Origin: Phascolarctobacterium sp.
GTDB taxonomy: Bacteria; Bacillota; Negativicutes; Acidaminococcales; Acidaminococcaceae
Length of the DNA: 5,318 nt
Assembly: GCA_016302525.1 (NCBI GenBank)
Contig: JAEDNJ010000115.1
Location: forward strand, 1 to 5,318
Direction of reading: 5' to 3'
The notes beneath the pieces are model-generated. The model saw only the letters and a program-made list of their open reading frames with translations. It was not told where the DNA came from and ran no database searches. Positions 1 through 5,318 of the stretch are shown in pieces. The position numbers were made by a program, and so were the translations under genes. The first letter of the stretch is position 1; each line of letters begins with the position of its first letter.

Positions 1-140
1 GCTCCCAGATTAAAGCCTTAAGCTCCCCTCTTTTTATACAGTAGAGGCAAGGGACGTATCCTGTTCCCTAATGGATTTTTTTCGTCCAAAATTTACAAAA
101 CCCATCTTCCATTTTTATAAAATATGATACAATTCGTCTC

Positions 141-347
141 ATGGGCAACAGCCTGCTGGATATTATTGTCTTTGGACGCATTGCCGGCAAGAAGGCGGCA
201 GCTAAGGCTAAAGAAATTACTCTGGGCAAGCTCAAGCTTGACCATGTAGAAAAATACGCCGCTGAATGTAGGGCTGCCGGTCTGGCTAACGAAACACCTT
301 CTCCCAAGCTCCTGCACATTTATACTCATGGTAGAGATACAAGGTAA
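141..347 (+). pseudogene. C-terminal remnant of a fumarate reductase/succinate dehydrogenase-type flavoprotein
   Basis: An open frame of 68 codons starts with MGNSLLDIIVFGRIAG, which closely resembles the C-terminal FAD-domain signature (family form roughly NRLxGNSLLDxxVFGRxAG) of FrdA/SdhA-like and related FAD-dependent reductases. The helical tail that follows (KKAAAKAKE, then LDHVEKY and SPKLL) also fits the family end. Full-length relatives have about 450-600 residues, so nearly the whole FAD and substrate domain is missing. The similarity seems to run slightly upstream of the ATG (in-frame codons 135-140 read R-L before M-G-N-S, as in the family). It then dissolves into unrelated sequence, and an in-frame stop lies at 69-71. 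No Shine-Dalgarno precedes the ATG. I read this as a decayed or rearranged gene end still sitting on its original terminator. It is unlikely to be a functional 68-residue protein. The family assignment is from memory of the motif, not a search. Confidence 0.7.
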
Positions 348-391
348 GCAGCCAAAACGCTGACAACTCCTTTTAGCATATCCATAAAAAT

Positions 392-418
392 AAGCCGCTC
401 GTGCTGGGCGGCTTTTTT
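392..418 (+). terminator. Intrinsic terminator after the flavoprotein remnant
   Basis: A perfect 7-bp stem, AAGCCGC (392-398) with GCGGCTT (408-414), encloses a 9-nt loop and runs into a T-tract (413-418). It lies about 45 bp past the stop of the flavoprotein fragment and insulates pncA. The opposite strand also has a T-rich stretch after the stem, so it may work in both directions. Confidence 0.85.
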
Positions 419-453
419 GTTTGTGCCAAGGCCTGTATCCAGCTAATGAGGTC

Positions 454-482
454 TTGCCAACACACTAAAATCAGAGTACAAT
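454..482 (+). promoter_or_regulatory. Sigma-70/SigA-type promoter of pncA
   Basis: TTGCCA (454-459) and TACAAT (477-482) are separated by 17 bp, each one or two bases from consensus. The pair lies just after the upstream terminator and about 55 bp before the pncA ATG. Transcription would start near 489, giving a leader of roughly 48 nt. No operator-like palindrome is obvious. Confidence 0.6.
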
Positions 483-522
483 AATAAGCAGCGGCTATCT
501 GTGCTACTAATTTATTTTTTTA

Positions 523-528
523 GTGAGG
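523..528 (+). promoter_or_regulatory. Ribosome binding site fixing the pncA start at 537
   Basis: GTGAGG sits 8 nt before the ATG at 537. The same frame is open from a GTG at 501, but that codon has no Shine-Dalgarno and would add twelve residues not expected before the first beta strand of the fold. The ATG at 537 is therefore preferred. Confidence 0.65.
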
Positions 529-536
529 TTACAATC

Positions 537-1175
537 ATGCACTTACCAGAGAAAAAATATATCGCAGCCTTTGATATCGACTGCCAAAACACCTTTACCC
601 CTGTTTGTCCCGACGAATTGCCTGTTGCTGAGGGCGACCAAATCGTAGACGAGCTGAACGCTCAGGCCAAATTTGCCAGCCTGCGCCTTGCTTCTCGTGA
701 CGCGCATAGCCCCAGCGCCCTGTGGCTGGCGGATAAGGACCACGCTCCCCTCACCCTTGTGCCCGGCAATCATCCGGATGTAGATGTTTTTTGGCCTGCT
801 CACGCCATTATCGGCACCAAGGGCTTTGACTTTATTGAAGGTCTCGACCCTCAAGCCTATGATTTTCAGGTGTACAAGGGCATTGAGCCGGCTAAGCACC
901 CCTACGGAGCCTGCTACCACGATTTAGCCAACACCCTTTCTACTGGCGCTATCGAATACCTGCAAAGCAAGGGCATTACCACTGTTATCTGCGGTGGTCT
1001 GGCTACTGACTACTGCGTTAAGAACACTGTCCTGCAATTAAAGGCTGCCGGCTTCGAGGTAATTCTCAACTTAGCTGCCTGCCGCGGTATTGCTCCTGAA
1101 ACTGTAGCTGCTGCTATTGACGAAATGCGAGCAGCTGGCGTAACAATCATTGCTAACGCTGCTGAATTAGCATAA
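537..1175 (+). CDS. pncA: Nicotinamidase (isochorismatase-like cysteine hydrolase)
   Basis: Hydrolyses nicotinamide to nicotinate and ammonia in the cytosol, feeding the Preiss-Handler NAD salvage route. The 212-residue product has the normal family length (about 180-215). Visible residues: catalytic Asp15 in DxQNxF (D15-C16-Q17-N18-T19-F20); metal ligands D55 and H57 in SRDAHSP and H89 in FWPAH; catalytic Lys114 in VYKG; and nucleophile Cys160 in GGLATDYCVKNT, the hallmark that separates nicotinamidases from other isochorismatase-fold enzymes. The usual NDF after DxQ is NTF here, a mild change. The gene is monocistronic, with its own promoter at 454-482 and a terminator of the preceding unit upstream. 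No clear U-tract terminator follows; instead its last codons merge into a 37-bp tandem repeat array. A relaxed role on pyrazinamide-like amides is possible, as in the family. The nicotinamidase call itself is strong. Confidence 0.92.
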   Translation: MHLPEKKYIAAFDIDCQNTFTPVCPDELPVAEGDQIVDELNAQAKFASLRLASRDAHSPSALWLADKDHAPLTLVPGNHPDVDVFWPAHAIIGTKGFDFIEGLDPQAYDFQVYKGIEPAKHPYGACYHDLANTLSTGAIEYLQSKGITTVICGGLATDYCVKNTVLQLKAAGFEVILNLAACRGIAPETVAAAIDEMRAAGVTIIANAAELA

Positions 1176-1401
1176 GGCTGCAATCCTAGCTAACTTTGCT
1201 ATATTAGCATAAGTCTACTAGCCTAGCAAGCTTTGCTAAATTAGCTTAAGGCTACTAGTCCGATAAGCTTTATCAAACCAGCATAAAGCTACTATTCTCA
1301 CAAGCTTTGCTAAATTAGCTTAAGGCTACTAGTCCGATAAGCTTTACCAAACCAGCATAAAGCTACTATTCTCACAAGCTTTGCTAAATTAGCTTAAAGC
1401 C
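1167..1401 (+). repeat. 37-bp tandem repeat array, six full units plus a partial one
   Basis: Units start at 1167, 1204, 1241, 1278, 1315 and 1352, each exactly 37 bp, with a partial unit from 1389. Unit starts read TTAGCWTAA, or CCAGCATAA in units 4 and 6. Units 3+4 (1241-1314) and 5+6 (1315-1388) form a 74-bp higher-order repeat with one difference (a T/C near 1273/1347); units 4 and 6 are identical. Unit 1 overlaps the end of pncA: its TTAGCATAA supplies the last Leu and Ala codons and the stop. Unit junctions are inverted repeats, for example GCTAA-A-TTAGC at the 2/3, 4/5 and 6/end junctions and AGCTTTAT...ATAAAGCT at 3/4. There is no spacer DNA between units. Function unknown; it could affect the pncA mRNA 3' end or simply be a replication-slippage product. 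Confidence 0.9.
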
Positions 1402-1524
1402 AGTTTTTGCCAGTTACCATACTGTTTTCTATAGTGTCAGTTATCCGTATGCTGTTGCTTCTTGCCTTGTAAAACCCAGTTTTGCGGATACAACCAATAG
1501 CAATTAGATTGCCGTTTCTGTCAT
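1402..1524. other. Intergenic stretch without a recognised gene
   Basis: No coding frame with a plausible start and Shine-Dalgarno is visible. The only structure seen is a possible long-loop inverted repeat, TATCCG (1443-1448) with CGGATA (1485-1490), extendable to 8 bp with one G-U pair. It is too weak to call an RNA gene. Confidence 0.4.
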
Positions 1525-1553
1525 TTGACTATTGCCCTCCTAAATAATATAAT
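1525..1553 (+). promoter_or_regulatory. Near-consensus promoter of the small transcription unit
   Basis: TTGACT (1525-1530) and a perfect TATAAT (1548-1553) are separated by the optimal 17 bp. This is the best promoter in the window, with 11 of 12 consensus bases. Transcription would start near 1560, about 47 nt before the small ORF and about 300 nt before trkH. Confidence 0.8.
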
Positions 1554-1590
1554 ACACTCATAAAATACGATACATGAGTTCTGTATTTAC

Positions 1591-1599
1591 AAAGGAGGT
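1591..1599 (+). promoter_or_regulatory. Perfect Shine-Dalgarno of the small ORF
   Basis: AAAGGAGGT is a full anti-16S match, with 8 nt between GGAGG and the ATG at 1607. It decides the start in favour of 1607 over the in-frame ATG at 1574, which has no Shine-Dalgarno and would sit only about 14 nt from the predicted 5' end. Confidence 0.85.
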
Positions 1600-1606
1600 A
1601 GCGGCA

Positions 1607-1684
1607 ATGTTTCTGTGGTTAAGCGGTGTAGTTTTTGACTGGTATGAGGGTTACGGCTACGACATAGAAAGAATCTATCAATAA
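1607..1684 (+). CDS. Uncharacterised 25-residue aromatic-rich small protein or leader peptide
   Basis: I do not recognise this peptide. It begins MFLWLSGVVFDWY and ends ERIYQ. Eight of 25 residues are aromatic (Phe2, Trp4, Phe10, Trp12, Tyr13, Tyr16, Tyr18, Tyr24). The N-terminal 10 residues are hydrophobic; the C-terminal half is polar with Asp/Glu. Evidence for expression is strong for such a short frame: a near-consensus promoter at 1525-1553, a perfect ribosome binding site at 1591-1599, and an intrinsic terminator at 1721-1770 closing a unit of about 210 nt. An in-frame ATG at 1574 would give 36 residues but lacks a ribosome binding site. It lies 184 bp upstream of trkH on the same strand. 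It could be a free small protein, the coding part of a dual-function RNA, or a leader peptide controlling read-through into trkH. A toxin role is not supported by anything specific. Confidence 0.55.
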   Translation: MFLWLSGVVFDWYEGYGYDIERIYQ

Positions 1685-1720
1685 GCGGCTGTGCTGAATG
1701 CTTTAATTAAATACAAGCGT

Positions 1721-1770
1721 AAGGTTATCTCACCGGGTCTAAATACCTGGGCGGATAACCTTTTTTCTTT
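1721..1770 (+). terminator. Strong intrinsic terminator between the small ORF and trkH
   Basis: A perfect 9-bp outer stem, AAGGTTATC (1721-1729) with GATAACCTT (1754-1762), is followed by a T-rich tract (1761-1770). The 24-nt interior can form a second 6-bp stem, CCGGGT with ACCTGG, with one G-U pair. It ends the small-ORF transcript and would block read-through to trkH unless antiterminated. Confidence 0.85.
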
Positions 1771-1826
1771 TTCTATACAATATCTTGCCACGAAAAAAAA
1801 GGAAATAAGAGCTTTATCTAGAATAG

Positions 1827-1832
1827 TATAAT
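1827..1832 (+). promoter_or_regulatory. Possible -10 element of a trkH promoter
   Basis: A perfect TATAAT lies 37 bp before the trkH ATG, but no -35-like hexamer occurs at 15-19 bp upstream; that region is purine-rich (around 1796-1811). The promoter may be weak or activator dependent, or trkH may depend on read-through from upstream. Confidence 0.4.
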
Positions 1833-1868
1833 GTTAAAGTGTTTTTAGAATGAGAGACATTAGCTACC

Positions 1869-3815
1869 ATGAAGAATTTTGATAACGACAATATCACAAA
1901 AGCATATTGGCTTAAGCTCTGGCAGCTGCTCAGGAGCCTGCTCTCTCCTTTTATGCTGCTTCTTTCCCTCTTTACGAAAAGAGTGCTCCACAGCGGCTCC
2001 TATCTTTGGTCCCTCTTTGTCTCGAAATGGTATCACTGGCGCTGCGAGATTCCTGCTGGTCATTTTATCTTCGGACTTTATTTTTGCATTATCGCTGCCG
2101 GCACAGTGATCCTAGTCCTGAGCCAGTATCAGGATTTGTACTTTGCACCCTTCAACCTTTATGAGGTGGCCGCTGCCTCCCTCGCCAGCTGGCAGCAGGC
2201 TCTCAGCGAAAGCAGCAGCTCTAGCACGGGGCCAATCTCCTTACTTGCCTCCTTTTGGGGCATAAGCTGGAATACTCTGGTAGACTTTGTGTATACCGTG
2301 AAGCTAGGCCCTATTAACGTGCACAACTGCCATGTAGTCATCGACGCTCTTTTTACTGCTGCCTCGGCCACCTGCCTCACGGGCATGACCACTACTGATG
2401 TCAGCAAATATCCGCCGCTGATTCTCGTCAGCCTCATTCTCATGGGTGCGGCCAGCATTATCATTGTGGCCCTCAGCTTTAATATCAACAGCTATTTTCA
2501 TTCTGAATCCAATAAAAGCGGCTCCCTGAGCCTAGAGGAATATAGTCAGGGCCGCAGTCTCGGCAATTTCACCCTTAAGGCCATGTATGGCTTCATCATG
2601 CTGGGGATTATTTCCCTTACTATTTACTTTTTGCCGCCCACGACTGTAGAAAACTTTTTGCAAAGCCAGTTAGAGGGCTTTCTGGCGGCTATTCAGGCTA
2701 ATCTACTCTATATTTTCGTTTGGCTCACTATCGTTGCCTTCGCGGCCTTCCTTATCTATAAGCTGTGGAATCAAATTAGCTTGCAATTTTATCGCTTTTT
2801 AGCAAGCAGCCTTGTCTACTACGGCAGCATTACCAGCCTTTTTGTGCTCATCATCCTCTGGCTTTTCTACGCCGAGGGGCATTGGGCAAGCGAGGATTTC
2901 TTCCGTGCCATTTATAGGGCTATTTTCCTATCTGTCTCTGCCTTTACTAATGCTGGCTTTGACACCTACCACGGAGCCCTGGCCGAGCGCTTGGGGCGCG
3001 AGAACGCCAACCAGTGGATGACAGCCCTTATTATGCTGCTCATTTTCTTTGGCAGCCTGGGTATGCAGGTGGTGCGCGAGCTGCCTCATGTGGCAGCAGA
3101 ATTTTCTCGCGCTCTTGTTTCAGGTCGCTTTACCCTCAGTCGCTTTGGTATGAAGATTTCCTTTCATACTAAGCTGGTGCTGCTGACGAATATTATTTTA
3201 TGGCTACTGGCGGCCTTTATGTTCTGGTTCTTAGAAACTACCAAGGGTATTTCCCTAGACGGGCTCAGCAGTTCAGAAACCTTTTTCACGACGGCCTTTC
3301 AGTCCATCAATATGCGTACTGCCGGCTTTTCTATCCACGCTGATGTGAGCCTCTATACCCACCCCACTCTGCTGATGATTATGATTATGATGCTCATAGG
3401 CGGCTCGCCTAATTCCATGAGCGGCGGTATGAAGGTCACTACGGTTGCTATTCTCTTTCTCACAGCAAAGTCGCTTTTAGAGCGGCGAGATGCAGTTTAT
3501 GCCTTTGGCGAAGCTATTTCCCAGGAGGCAATTCATAAGGCTATGACAACCTTCGTCCTGACTATTAGCTGCCTGACCCTTGCCCTCATGCTAATTTTTA
3601 GCTTCTATGACGGGCAGGAAACGGATTACTTTAGAGTGGCCTTTGATGTTGTGGGCGCCTTTACTACCATTGGGCTCAACACCGGCATTAAGGATTGGAA
3701 TATTCCCTGTAAGCTGGTTTTGATTATCTGTATGTGCTTTGGCAAAATTGGCGTGCTTACAATTGGTATGAGCCTGTATAACCAAACGAAAAGAAATAGA
3801 GGTATAAATAAATGA
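1869..3815 (+). CDS. trkH: TrkH/KtrB-type potassium uptake channel subunit, enlarged form
   Basis: Integral membrane K+-translocating subunit of the TrkH/KtrB/HKT superfamily, built from four membrane-pore-membrane repeats. Pore loops and filter glycines are all visible: P1 SATCLTGM (Gly171), P2 SAFTNAGF (Gly363), P3 NMRTAGF (Gly486) and P4 FTTIGLNTG (Gly602). The conserved segment GGSPNSMSGGMK (511-522, Lys522) and the C-terminal FGKIGVLTIG (624-633) match the family. At 648 residues it is longer than common KtrB/TrkH (about 430-490). The extra length is an N-terminal stretch of about 60 residues, a Ser-rich loop (113-119), and a linker of about 110 residues between repeats 1 and 2 holding two more hydrophobic segments (about 238-256 and 278-298). 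The ATG at 1869 has only a weak upstream GAGAG, 12 nt away. It overlaps the downstream RCK gene by 4 bp, which supports a working channel-regulator pair. Whether it is Na+-coupled cannot be read from the sequence. Confidence 0.92.
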   Translation: MKNFDNDNITKAYWLKLWQLLRSLLSPFMLLLSLFTKRVLHSGSYLWSLFVSKWYHWRCEIPAGHFIFGLYFCIIAAGTVILVLSQYQDLYFAPFNLYEVAAASLASWQQALSESSSSSTGPISLLASFWGISWNTLVDFVYTVKLGPINVHNCHVVIDALFTAASATCLTGMTTTDVSKYPPLILVSLILMGAASIIIVALSFNINSYFHSESNKSGSLSLEEYSQGRSLGNFTLKAMYGFIMLGIISLTIYFLPPTTVENFLQSQLEGFLAAIQANLLYIFVWLTIVAFAAFLIYKLWNQISLQFYRFLASSLVYYGSITSLFVLIILWLFYAEGHWASEDFFRAIYRAIFLSVSAFTNAGFDTYHGALAERLGRENANQWMTALIMLLIFFGSLGMQVVRELPHVAAEFSRALVSGRFTLSRFGMKISFHTKLVLLTNIILWLLAAFMFWFLETTKGISLDGLSSSETFFTTAFQSINMRTAGFSIHADVSLYTHPTLLMIMIMMLIGGSPNSMSGGMKVTTVAILFLTAKSLLERRDAVYAFGEAISQEAIHKAMTTFVLTISCLTLALMLIFSFYDGQETDYFRVAFDVVGAFTTIGLNTGIKDWNIPCKLVLIICMCFGKIGVLTIGMSLYNQTKRNRGINK

Positions 3816-4573
3816 AGACAAAGAAATTTCTCGTCTGTGGTCTGGGCAAGCTGGGCTGCAGTGTTGCCGATACCCTTGATAAAATGTTTTTTGATGTCAT
3901 TGGTCTGGATATCAGCGAAAAGGTCATTGCTGACATCCGCCAGAACAATAATCTCCGCTTTATGTGCTATGTAGCAGATGTCACGAACCAGCAGTTTATC
4001 GAAAACCTGCGGGCTGTGGATGAGTTTACGGCAGCCATTATTGCCATCAGCGATTTTTACTCTCGCCTTGTGTGCACTAAGCTGATTCAAAACCATGCTA
4101 AGGCTACTGGCAGAGAGATTGATGTCATAGCCTGGGCCGGCAATAAGTTTGAAGAAAGTATGCTTTTAGATGTTGGCGCGCACCGCTTTATCCGCGTAGA
4201 GGAAAACCTAGGCAAATATTTAGCCTATACGGCCAGCTCCGACAATGTGCTAGACTTTAATAACCTGCGCTTGGAGGAGGCTGCGGGCCTGAGCAAGGTG
4301 GATGTGGAGACCCTGCAAAACGCCTATGCTGTGACGAGTATTGCTGTTCCACCTGGCTTTACTGGCAACAGGGTTAAGGATTTTGTGCTGGAATATATGG
4401 AGAGCACGCAAAAAATCGTGGCTGTTTATCATCCGCACGACCCCAACGCCACCGAACCCAGCTACTGTGACAGCCCCCAATTTGCCGAGCACCCCCTGCA
4501 CCCAGGAGATACGCTCATCATCTGCGGCTATCATGATAAGCTGAAAAAGCTGCTGCGCAACCTGCCCGATTAA
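3812..4573 (+). CDS. trkA: TrkA/KtrA-type RCK regulatory subunit of the potassium transporter
   Basis: Cytosolic ring-forming gating subunit that binds nucleotide and controls the TrkH pore. The 253-residue protein starts with a Rossmann RCK_N domain: strand KKFLVCG, the dinucleotide motif GLGKLG (Gly10, Gly12, Gly15), an acidic end of the second strand at Asp33 (VIGLD), and ADVTN (Asp56) after strand three. The C-terminal part (about 150-250) looks like an RCK_C/TrkA_C domain ending in HPGDTLIICGYHDKLKKL. The length suits single-RCK KtrA-like proteins (about 220-250), not the double-RCK TrkA of Enterobacteria (about 458), so ktrA would be an equally fair symbol. The ATG overlaps the trkH stop (ATGA) and has its own AGAGG 9 nt upstream, indicating translational coupling. 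No clear terminator follows; a weak AACAG...CTGTT hairpin at about 4615-4637 is the only candidate. Confidence 0.92.
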   Translation: MKTKKFLVCGLGKLGCSVADTLDKMFFDVIGLDISEKVIADIRQNNNLRFMCYVADVTNQQFIENLRAVDEFTAAIIAISDFYSRLVCTKLIQNHAKATGREIDVIAWAGNKFEESMLLDVGAHRFIRVEENLGKYLAYTASSDNVLDFNNLRLEEAAGLSKVDVETLQNAYAVTSIAVPPGFTGNRVKDFVLEYMESTQKIVAVYHPHDPNATEPSYCDSPQFAEHPLHPGDTLIICGYHDKLKKLLRNLPD

Positions 4574-4598
4574 ATAGGCAAGCCTTCTCTAATATACA

Positions 4599-4628
4599 TT
4601 TACAAAGCAGTAGCTAACAGTGTATAAT
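4599..4628 (+). promoter_or_regulatory. Probable promoter of the metal-binding lipoprotein gene
   Basis: TTTACA (4599-4604) and a perfect TATAAT (4623-4628) are separated by 18 bp, so 11 of 12 consensus bases match. A start near 4635 would leave a leader of about 165 nt before the ATG at 4800, long enough for control elements. The -10 overlaps the left arm of a 12-bp inverted repeat. Confidence 0.55.
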
Positions 4629-4757
4629 AAGCTGTTTATTTTATCAGCCTACACAAATTATGAGCTAAGCTTGAAATTGCAAGCTGCAACAGTTTAAGTT
4701 CGCTTATAACATTCTTTCATATAACATAGTACAAGCTTAAACCTGAAACAGCTTATT
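4626..4757. repeat. 12-bp perfect inverted repeat flanking the leader region
   Basis: AATAAGCTGTTT (4626-4637) and AAACAGCTTATT (4746-4757) are exact reverse complements 108 nt apart. Nested inside are GTTTAAG (4692-4698) with CTTAAAC (4735-4741), and a local palindrome AGCTTG-aaattg-CAAGCT (4668-4685). The set could be paired operators or a folded leader, but the left arm overlaps the -10, so a transcript from that promoter would carry only part of it. Confidence 0.6.
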
Positions 4758-4799
4758 TCCATAGCTAAATAGATTAAAATCAATAGAGGAGTAAATTTG

Positions 4800-5318
4800 A
4801 TGTTAAAAAAACTACTATTATTAATTATCGCCATGCTATTTATAGCGGGCTGCGGCTCTGCGAAAAATGACTCTGCTAAGCTCAAGGCAGCTGCTAGCTT
4901 CTACCCCATGGCTGAATTTACCCGTGCGGTTGGCGGCGAGCTGGTCTCTGTAGAAACTCTTGTGCCTGACGGGGTGGAGCCCCACGACTGGGAGCCTACT
5001 CCGCGCGATTTAACTCGTTTAGGCAAGGCGCAGCTCTTTGTCTACAATGGTCACGTAGAGGGCTGGGCAGAGGCTGCACTTGATGCTCTCAGCGAGCGTA
5101 AAATCACCGCCGTCCAAGCTGGTGAGGGTCTGTATAAGCTCCGTGGCCGCCTGGATCCTCATGTGTGGATTAGCCCCGCTAAGGCTATGCAGGAGGTAGA
5201 AAGCATTACTAAGGCCCTGTGTCAGGCTGACCCTCAGCATAAAGATGCTTACCAAAAAAACAGTGCTGCCTATCTTGGCGAATTCGAGAAGCTGCACAAG
5301 GAGCTGCAGGCTTTGGGC
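4800..5318 (+). CDS. Zinc/manganese ABC transporter substrate-binding lipoprotein (partial, 3' end beyond window)
   Basis: Captures Zn2+ or Mn2+ outside the membrane and delivers it to an ABC permease (ZnuA/AdcA/MntA group, cluster A-I binding proteins). The first 173 codons are present and in frame to the window edge; the family usually has about 300 residues. A signal peptide with lipobox FIAGC places the lipidated Cys at residue 18. Metal-site motifs are His62 in VEPHDWEPTP and His121 in LDPHVWISP; the third and fourth ligands would lie past the edge. There is no His-rich loop before DPHVW, unlike many zinc-specific ZnuA proteins, so zinc versus manganese stays open. His85 in VYNGHVEGW is an unusual extra histidine near the site. 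The ATG has AGAGGAG (4785-4791) 8 nt upstream. The ATPase and permease genes would be expected downstream. A Zur or MntR operator was looked for but not recognised. Confidence 0.9.
   Translation, partial: MLKKLLLLIIAMLFIAGCGSAKNDSAKLKAAASFYPMAEFTRAVGGELVSVETLVPDGVEPHDWEPTPRDLTRLGKAQLFVYNGHVEGWAEAALDALSERKITAVQAGEGLYKLRGRLDPHVWISPAKAMQEVESITKALCQADPQHKDAYQKNSAAYLGEFEKLHKELQALG

Noticed and set aside
50..82. Terminator-like hairpin AGGGA/TCCCT followed by T7
   Set aside because: The stem is only 5 bp with a bulge, and the T-tract begins 6 nt after it; too weak to call.
501..536. GTG at 501 as the pncA start
   Set aside because: It has no Shine-Dalgarno and would add a non-family N-terminus; the ATG at 537 has GTGAGG at 8 nt.
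1167..1401. CRISPR array
   Set aside because: The 37-bp period fits CRISPR repeat lengths, but units abut directly with no unique spacers and show a 74-bp superperiod, so this is tandem duplication.
117..1574. Shared 15-mer ATAAAATAYGATACA at 117-131 and 1560-1574
   Set aside because: One mismatch in an AT-rich 15-mer is expected by chance in a window this size, and the flanks do not match.
1560..1868. c-di-AMP (ydaO-type) riboswitch upstream of trkH
   Set aside because: Such elements are common before K+ genes, but I could not find their conserved core motifs here, and the region holds a Shine-Dalgarno and ORF instead.
3626..4096. 156-codon open frame on the minus strand across the trkH/trkA junction
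   Set aside because: It is antisense to two well-supported genes, has no recognised domain, and is best explained as a codon-bias shadow.
4629..4685. Mobile element ends or attachment site
   Set aside because: The inverted arms enclose only about 108 bp with no transposase or target-site duplication, so an insertion sequence is not supported.

Overview
The window looks like a chromosomal segment of a low-to-moderate GC Gram-positive-type (Bacillota) bacterium. Ribosome binding sites are AGGAGG-like, promoters are SigA/sigma-70-like, there is a lipobox-bearing ABC transporter lipoprotein, and intrinsic terminators have U-tracts. The C-terminal fumarate-reductase-type flavoprotein fragment and the codon choice would fit an anaerobe such as a member of the Negativicutes. 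That placement is inference and cannot be proved from this sequence alone. All recognisable genes lie on the + strand.

Layout. (1) Bases 1-420 hold a broken gene: only the last ~70 codons of a fumarate reductase/succinate dehydrogenase-like flavoprotein remain, ending at a good intrinsic terminator. (2) Bases 454-1175 are a promoter and a complete nicotinamidase gene (pncA) with every catalytic and metal-binding residue visible. (3) Bases 1167-1401 are an array of 37-bp tandem repeats that begins inside the last codons of pncA. It has a 74-bp higher-order duplication, and the unit junctions are inverted repeats. (4) Bases 1525-1770 are a compact independent transcription unit: a near-consensus promoter, a perfect Shine-Dalgarno, a 25-codon aromatic-rich small ORF and a strong terminator. 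I recognise no family for this peptide. (5) Bases 1869-4573 are a two-gene potassium uptake operon with a 4-bp ATGA overlap: a large TrkH/KtrB-type channel subunit (648 residues) and a TrkA/KtrA-type RCK regulatory subunit. (6) Bases 4574-4799 are an intergenic region with a probable promoter and a 12-bp perfect inverted repeat. (7) From 4800 to the window edge is the first 173 codons of a zinc/manganese-type ABC transporter substrate-binding lipoprotein.

Functionally this is mostly housekeeping: NAD salvage (nicotinamide to nicotinate), K+ uptake (TrkH pore plus cytosolic RCK gate) and divalent metal capture. The least explained material is the repeat array together with the small transcription unit between pncA and trkH. 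The enlarged TrkH, with an N-terminal extension and what looks like an extra membrane pair, is the most unusual recognised protein.
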